DNA of 7,138 bases from contig DAHXMN010000034.1 in the NCBI GenBank assembly GCA_027371725.1, positions 1 through 7,138 on the forward strand. The letters are read 5' to 3'. This document shows positions 1 through 5,158 of this stretch, piece after piece. Numbering within the stretch: the stretch's first letter is position 1; every line of letters begins with the position of its first letter. Source of the DNA: Candidatus Woesearchaeota archaeon. GTDB lineage: Archaea > Nanobdellota > Nanobdellia > Woesearchaeales > UBA525. The notes beneath the pieces are model-generated. The model was given only the letters and a program-made list of their open reading frames with translations, ran no database searches and was not told the origin of the DNA. Position numbers and translations under genes: made by a program.

Positions 1-847
1 CGCCGGTGATCGCGCGGTAGAGGCGGACGAGGCCGTTCTCGGGCTGTGTGACACCGACGCTTTGCGTGCCGTACACGTTGAGCGTGTTAACGACGGTGTT
101 GAACGGGTTCGAGCTGGCGGTCGCTGGAGGCGTGTATCTGAGAGCTACGTCGAGGCCGGTGACAATCGGCGACGTTGATGTATTGCCGGTGATGACACCT
201 TTGATACGGAAAACAGACGCGGTTGTGGAGAAAGTGATTTCTTCACCCGGTGTCGCTGCGACAAAGTTACCGTCGCATTGATCAACGAAGTAGGCGACGC
301 TGCCACCGTTGAGGGTGGCGTTCGCGGTGAGGGTTAAACCATTATAGGACCCTATTGCACTGGTGAGGCAGTTCGTCGTAAAGCTGTTGTTGGCGGGAAC
401 GTAGATAAGAGGCGTGGCGCAAGAGACACTAATAGGGGTCGAACCGTATCCCTGATACACCCATGACGACCCCGACCAACCGAAAACCTGAACCGAACCA
501 CTTGAACCGTCATGGGTCGAGGTCGTTCGGTATGACCCCGCCACACCGAGACGTTCAACGCAGAGCTGATTCATAGAGGAAGTATCCTCAAAAATTCTTT
601 GTCCCACGCCGTTCACCGCGGGATTGTACGTCGCGCCGTTTTGGTAGCTACTGAGCGCGACACCGTTCGCACCGACAATAGCGGTAGTGAGCGTCGCGTT
701 CATGTCGTTCGTGACGGTGGTGACGCCCACGATCTGTAAGGGGCTGGCGAGGAGGCCGATGAAGAAGAGGAGGAGGAGGCCGAGGATGATACCGCCTTTG
801 GGACTCTTGATGAACTGCGGGTTGAGGAGGGCGCGGAGGGGGTTCAT
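1..847 (-). CDS. N-terminally anchored beta-rich surface (spike-like) protein, 3' end beyond window
   Basis: The frame is open from the ATG at 847 to the window edge, giving 282 codons without a stop. The start is set by a GAGGTGA ribosome binding site nine bases upstream. Residues 18-36 are one strong hydrophobic segment preceded by basic residues (R5, K14, K17), so the rest is predicted to be outside the cell or on the virion surface. The ectodomain is rich in Ser, Thr, Gly and Asn and looks all-beta. It has four cysteines (C96, C143, C160, C191) that could form two disulfides, and several N-x-S/T sites. Residues about 170-235 have the pattern of beta-sandwich modules found in viral and cell-surface proteins (a T-P-G-E-E-I-T-F stretch, then an R-I-K-G-V-I-T-G strand and an S-P-I-V strand). 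It is the last gene of the structural block, behind a T-tract. A role as spike or adhesin is inferred. If the molecule is circular, the protein would end after 304 residues. Confidence 0.8.
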   Translation of the reverse strand, partial: MNPLRALLNPQFIKSPKGGIILGLLLLFFIGLLASPLQIVGVTTVTNDMNATLTTAIVGANGVALSSYQNGATYNPAVNGVGQRIFEDTSSMNQLCVERLGVAGSYRTTSTHDGSSGSVQVFGWSGSSWVYQGYGSTPISVSCATPLIYVPANNSFTTNCLTSAIGSYNGLTLTANATLNGGSVAYFVDQCDGNFVAATPGEEITFSTTASVFRIKGVITGNTSTSPIVTGLDVALRYTPPATASSNPFNTVVNTLNVYGTQSVGVTQPENGLVRLYRAITG

Positions 848-856
848 GGTGGGGAT

Positions 857-863
857 TCACCTC
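857..863 (-). promoter_or_regulatory. Shine-Dalgarno site of the spike-like gene
   Basis: GAGGTGA on the minus strand, nine bases before the ATG at 847. It is near-perfectly complementary to the archaeal 16S rRNA 3' end and fixes this start. Confidence 0.75.
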
Positions 864-886
864 AGGAGCGTTTCGCTTGAAGAGAG

Positions 887-896
887 AAAAAAAAAA
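887..896 (-). terminator. T10 tract, likely partial archaeal terminator
   Basis: Ten consecutive T on the minus strand, followed by a pyrimidine-rich CTCTCTT, in the 88-base gap between the 936-1586 gene and the spike-like gene. Archaeal transcription commonly ends at such U-tracts without a stable hairpin. No TATA box is visible between the tract and the ATG at 847, so readthrough probably supplies the downstream gene, and the tract may set the ratio of the two surface proteins. Confidence 0.45.
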
Positions 897-935
897 TTGT
901 TTAGGGCTGGTCGTGGAGGTTCACAGAGAGTACCT

Positions 936-1586
936 TTACGCGACGGTACGCGTGTACTGTCCCGTGATGGTGGCCTGCGTCGCGCCCGCGCTGTTCGTCA
1001 CGACAACCTTGAAGGGGTTGTACGTGTCGTACTGGTTCTGGACGACGTTCGTGTACGTGCCGCTGGTAGCGAGGTCAATGCTGATGATCGCGGTCGCGGC
1101 GGTTCCCTGCTTGACTTCGACCTTGTACGGCAGATTCTTCTGGCTGTTGCCGGCGACGGTGACGCTGTACACCTTGTTCACCGTGTCGTAGCTGACGAGG
1201 TACTGCTTGGTGGTCACGCTCGCGTTCCAGCTATCGAGGGCGGCGAGGTCCTGGACGTCGATGCTGAAGATGTACCCGGCGCCGTTGAGGTCGCGGAGGA
1301 AGTCGTTCCTGTTCAGCGTGACGGTGAAGTTCAGCTCGGTCGTCGTGGTGGCGTTGAGCTGGCTATCCGTGAACTTGACGAGCTGCGCGGTGGGGTCCTT
1401 GTCGTCGAGTGTGAAGCCGGACGTGAGGCCGCTCACGGCAACGTTGACGCTCGCCGCACCGTCGGGTACGACGCTGGCCGCGGGTGTTGAAACGTGGCCG
1501 CCTGCGAGGTAGTACGCTCCGCCGCCGACGATGGCGAGGAGAATCAGCACCAGCAGGGTGCTTTGGATGTTTCCTTTCTTGTTCAT
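936..1586 (-). CDS. Single-TM beta-rich membrane-anchored structural protein, pilin-like N-terminus
   Basis: A 216-aa protein. The ATG at 1586 is chosen over a GTG at 1601 because a GGAGGTGA ribosome binding site lies between them, five bases before the ATG. The N-terminus is short and basic (M-N-K-K-G), followed by N-I-Q-S-T and a hydrophobic helix at about residues 9-27. This resembles a class III (type IV pilin-like) signal with possible cleavage after G5, or simply an uncleaved anchor. Residues 45-216 are Thr/Val/Asn rich, with alternating hydrophobic residues typical of Ig-like beta sandwiches, N-glycosylation sites at N78, N86 and N121, and no cysteine. It has its own TATA box and is followed by a T10 tract, so it may be expressed strongly as a monocistronic mRNA, as expected of a major virion protein. 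No family is recognised; the role is inferred from topology and context. Confidence 0.8.
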   Translation of the reverse strand: MNKKGNIQSTLLVLILLAIVGGGAYYLAGGHVSTPAASVVPDGAASVNVAVSGLTSGFTLDDKDPTAQLVKFTDSQLNATTTTELNFTVTLNRNDFLRDLNGAGYIFSIDVQDLAALDSWNASVTTKQYLVSYDTVNKVYSVTVAGNSQKNLPYKVEVKQGTAATAIISIDLATSGTYTNVVQNQYDTYNPFKVVVTNSAGATQATITGQYTRTVA

Positions 1587-1591
1587 GCGGT

Positions 1592-1599
1592 TCACCTCC
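1592..1599 (-). promoter_or_regulatory. Strong Shine-Dalgarno site GGAGGTGA
   Basis: Eight-base match to the archaeal anti-SD, five bases before the ATG at 1586. It decides the start of the single-TM structural gene and excludes the in-frame GTG at 1601, which lies upstream of this site. Confidence 0.75.
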
Positions 1600-1665
1600 A
1601 CGACCCTTTTGACGAGAGAGAAAAGAGCAGGGTCACGGTTTGTTTTGAGAAGATTATGAGGAGGT

Positions 1666-1688
1666 GGTGCTTATAAACCGGAAGCACC
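1666..1688 (-). promoter_or_regulatory. TATA box inside a 7-bp inverted repeat, promoter of the 936-1586 gene
   Basis: On the minus strand GGTTTATAAGC (TATA core at 1677-1670) lies about 85 bases upstream of the ATG at 1586. Transcription would start near 1645 and give a leader of about 60 bases. The TATA sits in the spacer and one arm of a perfect inverted repeat: GGTGCTT (1666-1672) and AAGCACC (1682-1688), with nine bases between. A dimeric regulator bound there would block TBP, so this is a candidate operator; alternatively the hairpin marks the end of the upstream operon. A second TATA-like CTTATAAAG overlaps the ATPase stop codon at 1690-1698. The 92-base gap contains no other gene. Confidence 0.5.
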
Positions 1689-1693
1689 TTTCT

Positions 1694-2674
1694 TTATAAG
1701 TTCGCGGTGCCTTCGAGACGTTCCCGATACCATTCCGGGGAACGGTTGAAGCGGTAACGGGTGGCGATTTCAATACTCATTTGGCCGTACACTTTTTTGT
1801 CGTCGTTGAGGAGGCGGATGCCTCGAGCGAAGCTGAGAGCGTGTTCGTCGGTGAAGTTGACGCTGTTGAATTGCTCGCTGAAGGCGCGGCTGTACCACGC
1901 TGGCGGATCGTGGGTGATGGTGAGATACTTATCTTGAAAGACTGCGAGGACGGTGCGCTTGTCGTGCGGGTCCTTCGGTCGGATGAGGAGCCCGGCGGGT
2001 GTGAGGAATGAATAGCTGTTGCCGCCGCGCTCGAATTGGAGGTTGTCCTCGGTGATGTACTTGAAAAGTTTGAAGTTGCACGCTCGCCAGAAGCTCACGT
2101 CGACGTTCGCGGCGAGTTTCGCGCAGCCGAGTATCTTCTGATGGTTCTGCGCGAGGGTGTTGAGCTGTGCGTTTAGCGCCTTGTTGCTCTGGCTGTTGAA
2201 GTCTCGCGCAGGAAAGAAGAGATCGAGCTCACTCGTATAGATGAGAACCGGGCATTCTCGCGTCCCTCCAGGGACGTCGAGGAGGTTGAAGTATGCGTCG
2301 CCGGGTTCGACGAAGCCGACGCCAGGGGCTGTGATGAATGGCGCGGAAGGGTTGCCGAGGGTGACGATGCGGATACGTCGCCCGAGACGGTTCTTGACCT
2401 CTTGAAGGAGGTCGCACACGAGCGCGTCTTTTCCCATCCGCTGACCGGCGAGGACGGCGCCGATGATGACCTCGGAATCGATGAGGAAGCGGATGATTTC
2501 CTCCCGTTTCTTGTCGTTGGGGAGCTTGACGTCGCGCTTGACGCTCTTCCAGAGCTGCTGCTCCGTGAAGAAAAGCCGGTAGAAGTCGACACGCTCATGG
2601 TGCGGAATACGTCGATGATTGAACCACGCGACGAGATCGCCCTCCTCACGGCTAAAAAAATCCGGCGCGTCCAC
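1694..2674 (-). CDS. HerA/FtsK/Zot-like P-loop ATPase, virion assembly or DNA packaging
   Basis: A soluble protein of 326 aa. The GTG at 2674 is preferred, with an AGGTG site six bases before it; a GTG at 2683, directly after the upstream stop, would add three residues. The P-loop is at residues 76-83 (A-G-Q-R-M-G-K-D) after the strand V-I-I-G-A-V-L. A Walker B-like strand V-L-I-Y-T-S-E-L-D is at 143-151. It is followed by F-F-P-A-R, an Asn/Gln-rich helix, the strand K-I-L-G-C-A-K and then V-D-V-S-F-W-R with R197, in the order expected of the HerA/FtsK/Zot ATPases of archaeal and filamentous viruses. The Ser/Thr after the P-loop lysine is replaced by Asp (D83). There is no TM segment; the abutting two-TM protein may anchor it. 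The role is known for the superfamily and inferred here. Confidence 0.75.
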   Translation of the reverse strand: MDAPDFFSREEGDLVAWFNHRRIPHHERVDFYRLFFTEQQLWKSVKRDVKLPNDKKREEIIRFLIDSEVIIGAVLAGQRMGKDALVCDLLQEVKNRLGRRIRIVTLGNPSAPFITAPGVGFVEPGDAYFNLLDVPGGTRECPVLIYTSELDLFFPARDFNSQSNKALNAQLNTLAQNHQKILGCAKLAANVDVSFWRACNFKLFKYITEDNLQFERGGNSYSFLTPAGLLIRPKDPHDKRTVLAVFQDKYLTITHDPPAWYSRAFSEQFNSVNFTDEHALSFARGIRLLNDDKKVYGQMSIEIATRYRFNRSPEWYRERLEGTANL

Positions 2675-2683
2675 GAGTTCCAC

Positions 2684-3430
2684 CTACTCCTGTTTCTTGA
2701 TTTTATCGACGAGCTTGTTATACAAATCCATCTTCGACGGGTCGTTAAAGCTCTTACTGAGAGCTTCAGCCGCTCCGCGGAGCTTGTCGACGTTGTCGTA
2801 TTTGTCGTTGAGGAGGGCGGCCAATTCCTGATTGAGACCGTTCGCGTGGGCGTACACAATCTGCTGCGCAGCCTTCTCGCCCAAACCTTTGGCGAACGTC
2901 TCATAGTTCTTGACGTCCACTTTGCCGTGGAAGTCGTCGAACCGTCCCGCGTCGAGACAGAGAAAGAGCTTGTCACGCGGGAAGTCGATTTTCTCGACGT
3001 ATTCCGCAACGTCGACGGGAATGTAATTAAAGGCGGCGTTGATGGGGACGGCGCGAATGAGGACGGTTTTGCCGAATCGGAGCGTGTACCCGCCGATGCG
3101 GGGGACGATGAGGAGCGCGTCTTTCCCCGGCGTTTTCTGGAAGAACGTGTACCCACCCGTCCGGTACACGTCCCACAGGCCGATGTGCTCAGGCTCGGGG
3201 GAGTGGAGACTGCCCTTGACGCTGCCGAGCGTGGAAAGATAAAATTCTTCATAGTACTTGAGCCACGCGAAGAACGTGGCGCCCTCAAGAAAAAGAATTA
3301 TCATCATGACGGCGTAGACATTAGCGAAGTTGACCATGATAACGAATTTAAAGAGGAAAAAGAGATAGATGACGAAAAGGACGACGATAAGGACGCCGAG
3401 CTTGAGAGCGCGGATCGTGGAAGGCTTCAT
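2684..3430 (-). CDS. Two-TM membrane protein with cytoplasmic domain, probable partner of the ATPase
   Basis: A 248-aa protein. The ATG at 3430 has a GAGGGTGAT ribosome binding site six bases upstream and is preferred to the ATG at 3451, which would add seven residues and overlap the RHH stop as ATGA. Two hydrophobic segments at about residues 11-33 and 38-56 form a tight hairpin with little outside. About 190 residues follow on the presumed cytoplasmic side: a mixed alpha/beta part (to about 165), then a charged helical part ending K-I-K-K-Q-E. The TAG stop is directly followed by a GTG of the ATPase frame, so the two are translationally coupled. This makes a membrane platform for the ATPase plausible, comparable to the membrane part of inovirus assembly proteins. 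No family is recognised. Confidence 0.75.
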   Translation of the reverse strand: MKPSTIRALKLGVLIVVLFVIYLFFLFKFVIMVNFANVYAVMMIILFLEGATFFAWLKYYEEFYLSTLGSVKGSLHSPEPEHIGLWDVYRTGGYTFFQKTPGKDALLIVPRIGGYTLRFGKTVLIRAVPINAAFNYIPVDVAEYVEKIDFPRDKLFLCLDAGRFDDFHGKVDVKNYETFAKGLGEKAAQQIVYAHANGLNQELAALLNDKYDNVDKLRGAAEALSKSFNDPSKMDLYNKLVDKIKKQE

Positions 3431-3436
3431 AAAAAC

Positions 3437-3445
3437 ATCACCCTC
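3437..3445 (-). promoter_or_regulatory. Shine-Dalgarno site inside the end of the RHH region
   Basis: GAGGGTGAT, six bases before the ATG at 3430. It supports the shorter start of the two-TM protein rather than the ATG at 3451, before which no comparable site is seen. Confidence 0.6.
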
Positions 3446-3447
3446 AA

Positions 3448-3630
3448 TCATTCTTTTTCGTCTACCTTGAGTTCCTGTATTTTCACTTTGAGCTGAAGGA
3501 TGAGGTCGCCGATGTTACCAGCATCCTTGATGGCTTTGGAAGCGAAACTGCTGCGCTCGCCCGGCGCCCGCCGAACGAGAATAGCGTACGCTTCCCGGTC
3601 AAGATAGAGGTTGACACGAATATTCGACAC
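3448..3630 (-). CDS. Small ribbon-helix-helix DNA-binding protein with C-terminal helix
   Basis: A 60-aa protein. The GTG at 3630 is preferred because GAGGT (3643-3639) lies eight bases upstream; a TTG at 3648 overlapping the upstream stop as TTGA is the alternative and adds six residues. Residues 3-10 (N-I-R-V-N-L-Y-L) form the short strand, followed by D-R-E-A-Y-A-I-L and a second helix S-S-F-A-S-K-A-I, the order and spacing of CopG/Arc-type RHH repressors. Residues 39-60 form an amphipathic charged helix that may be a coiled coil. RHH proteins bind DNA as dimers through the strand pair, typically at short inverted repeats. Its position inside the structural operon suggests autoregulation or control of a nearby promoter, for example the inverted repeat at 1666-1688. 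The RHH call is from pattern only. Confidence 0.65.
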   Translation of the reverse strand: MSNIRVNLYLDREAYAILVRRAPGERSSFASKAIKDAGNIGDLILQLKVKIQELKVDEKE

Positions 3631-3644
3631 GGTCAGCAACCTCT

Positions 3645-4604
3645 TCAAAAGCTCCTGCGTCGGTGCGGACGCTCATCATCGTCCGACTGATTACTCGGCG
3701 GTTCATCGGGTTCGCCGACGGGTTCATCATCGAAATCCTCGCGGGGTTCCGCTCGCCGAGATGACGGTGCTCGCGGACGTTCGCGTTCCCGTTGGATGGC
3801 GTCGGCTAAAAGGTCGGCGGGAAGGTATTGCTGCTGCTTGACGGGCACGTATTGCTCCGGCACGGCCTTCGCTTTGGTGACGAGGAAGTAGCCGACGCCG
3901 ACGGCTCCGATGATGAAGAAGCCGATGATGGCGAAGCTTCCCCACGGAACGCTATTATTCGTGGCGGGGGTGAGGCCGTACTGCGCGGCGAAATCCTGAA
4001 ACCGCTGGTTCACGTAGTCTTTCGTGGCGACGATGTCAGGAAGCGTGGCGTTCGTGACGGTCGCAGATGCGGCCTCGCCTGTTGCGAGGCCGAGCTGTTT
4101 CAGGAGGAGCTGGTGTTCAAGATCGGCGAGGAACGTGTCGCTGCTGGACGGCGTCGCCGTCTGAACGGTGTGGTTCGCCGCGTACTCGAGGACGGCGAGC
4201 TTGACCGCCGTGTCTTTGTCGTTCTCGAACGTGGTCCGGAGGGCTGCGACCGTCCCGTTGACGTCCGTCGTCGTCGCGTACGGTGCAAGGTCGTCCTTGT
4301 GGACGACGTCGGTGAGGTTCGCGGCTAATTCGTCGTCGGTGACGAGGTTGGTGAGATTCGCCGCGGTGAGAAGGTCGGACGGAATAGTGACGTTCGTCCG
4401 GTAGAGCGCCCACCCCCAGTACTGACCGCATTCGGCGTACGTGAGGTTGAGCTGTTCACAAATTTTTTGTTGGAGGTCGAGACTCGGCTGTTCGACCGCT
4501 CTCGCTGCCGCGATGGTGGTAATGAGGATACCGAGCAGGATGATGATGACGATGAACAAGAAAATAATTCCGCGCCAGAGTTGAGTATCGGTTTTTTCAG
4601 CCAT
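3645..4604 (-). CDS. Two-TM protein with glycosylatable ectodomain and long charged tail
   Basis: A 319-aa protein starting at an ATG preceded by AAGGAGG nine bases upstream. TM helices are at about residues 13-34 and 222-243. The 185 residues between them are predicted to be outside and hold eight N-glycosylation sites (N53, N71, N83, N96, N116, N144, N185, N216), two cysteines (C49, C59) that could pair, and helical stretches. The tail (244-319) is on the same side as the N-terminus. It has a V-P-E-Q-Y-V-P-V-K-Q-Q-Q segment and then a low-complexity part alternating Arg-rich and Asp/Glu/Pro-rich blocks, ending H-R-R-R-S-F, which is probably disordered and could contact DNA or other virion proteins. 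The stop leads into the RHH gene within 14 bases. An envelope protein role is inferred; no family is recognised. Confidence 0.8.
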   Translation of the reverse strand: MAEKTDTQLWRGIIFLFIVIIILLGILITTIAAARAVEQPSLDLQQKICEQLNLTYAECGQYWGWALYRTNVTIPSDLLTAANLTNLVTDDELAANLTDVVHKDDLAPYATTTDVNGTVAALRTTFENDKDTAVKLAVLEYAANHTVQTATPSSSDTFLADLEHQLLLKQLGLATGEAASATVTNATLPDIVATKDYVNQRFQDFAAQYGLTPATNNSVPWGSFAIIGFFIIGAVGVGYFLVTKAKAVPEQYVPVKQQQYLPADLLADAIQRERERPRAPSSRRAEPREDFDDEPVGEPDEPPSNQSDDDERPHRRRSF

Positions 4605-4638
4605 TTGGTTACGCCTCCTTGTTGTCGTGAGGAATAGG

Positions 4639-4650
4639 AAAAAAGGAGAG
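4639..4650 (-). terminator. Pyrimidine-rich T6 tract between zinc-ribbon and membrane-protein genes
   Basis: The 75-base gap 4605-4679 reads on the minus strand as a long pyrimidine run with T6 at 4644-4639, then the ribosome binding site of the next gene. It could act as a weak U-tract terminator separating early (replication) from late (structural) genes. No clear TATA box is seen in the gap, so a promoter for the structural genes remains unlocated. Confidence 0.3.
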
Positions 4651-4679
4651 AAAGGTGTTTTAGAGGGAGAAGACGCCGC

Positions 4680-5018
4680 TTAGCGCGCGACGATCTTCTC
4701 TTCCACGTGTGCCTTCTTGTCGTCCTTCGGGACTTCCTTCAGGGTCTTCTTCCCGCCGCACTTCGGACAGAAGTCGGGTTCTTCGCGGAACGTGTCCGTG
4801 TACCCGCACTTCGCGCACTTGAGATACAGGCGCGGCTCGTTGAGGAAGCCGGAGAAGACGCGGCCGTCCTTGAACTCGATGAGGACGCTCTCAAACTTCT
4901 TGCCGGTCTTGTTCTCGTTCTCGAAGATGCCGACGCTCTTGATCTCGTCGGTCGTTTCCCACTTGCCAGCCGCGCTTCTCGTCTGAAAACCGTTTCCCGT
5001 CCGTAGTTTCTGACCCAT
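4680..5018 (-). CDS. Small zinc-ribbon protein
   Basis: A 112-aa protein. The ATG at 5018 is chosen because GAGGTGG lies six bases upstream; the ATG at 5033 would put that site inside the gene. The C-terminal half carries two Cys pairs, C68-x2-C71 and C84-x2-C87 (K-C-A-K-C-G ... F-C-P-K-C-G-G), a classic zinc ribbon with a 12-residue linker. Residues 1-60 look like a small beta-rich domain (G-K-W-E-T, then V-L-I-E-F-K-D-G-R-V-F). The tail is charged (K-D-D-K-K). Such proteins in small viruses may bind nucleic acid or act as transcription factors; which applies here cannot be told. It follows the frameshifted small gene and precedes the structural block. Confidence 0.75.
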   Translation of the reverse strand: MGQKLRTGNGFQTRSAAGKWETTDEIKSVGIFENENKTGKKFESVLIEFKDGRVFSGFLNEPRLYLKCAKCGYTDTFREEPDFCPKCGGKKTLKEVPKDDKKAHVEEKIVAR

Positions 5019-5024
5019 AAGGGA

Positions 5025-5031
5025 CCACCTC
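5025..5031 (-). promoter_or_regulatory. Shine-Dalgarno site of the zinc-ribbon gene
   Basis: GAGGTGG on the minus strand, six bases before the ATG at 5018 and overlapping the upstream in-frame ATG at 5033. It moves the start 15 bases downstream of the longest frame. Confidence 0.65.
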
Positions 5032-5033
5032 AT

Positions 5034-5158
5034 TCAGTTCTTCCTGCCCGTGGAGAGGATGATACCATCCTCGTCAGGGGTGAGCTTGAAGTTCTTGCCG
5101 CCGTCGAGGGACGGGTCCTGTCATTCCGCATCTTCCCGATGCTGTCGCTTATCTTCAT
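5034..5158 (-). pseudogene. Small gene (about 41 aa) broken by a one-base frameshift
   Basis: An ATG at 5158, with GGAG seven bases upstream, overlaps the methyltransferase stop as ATGA and begins M-K-I-S-D-S-I-G-K-M-R-N-D. Around 5118 the coding signal moves to the -1 frame, which reads D-P-S-L-D-G-G-K-N-F-K-L-T-P-D-E-D and continues to a TGA at 5036-5034, directly before the ATG at 5033. The second frame has the strong G/C third-position preference of the neighbouring genes, whereas the uninterrupted first frame becomes Ser/Arg/Thr-rich shadow sequence. One extra base in the AGGACC stretch would restore a 41-aa protein. The second half has no start codon of its own. It may be a real mutation, a sequencing or assembly error, or less likely a programmed shift, as no standard slippery heptamer is seen. 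Function unknown. Confidence 0.55.

Noticed and set aside
687..1490. Long plus-strand open frame (267 codons)
   Set aside because: Arg/Val/Gly-rich product antisense to two convincing minus-strand genes with good ribosome binding sites; no domain pattern. It arises from the G/C-rich third positions of the real genes.
1926..1942. CTTATCTTGAAAG, similar to nick sites of pC194-type rolling-circle plasmids
   Set aside because: It lies inside the ATPase gene without flanking hairpins, and a match this short is expected by chance in 7 kb.
2173..3288. Long minus-strand frame (371 codons) overlapping the same genes
   Set aside because: Ser/Arg/Thr-rich low-complexity product typical of an out-of-frame reading of the real genes.
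2402..3496. Long plus-strand open frame (364 codons) over the ATPase and two-TM genes
   Set aside because: Shadow frame with Glu/Val/Asp bias, no recognisable motif and no ribosome binding site; the minus-strand genes have P-loop and TM signatures.
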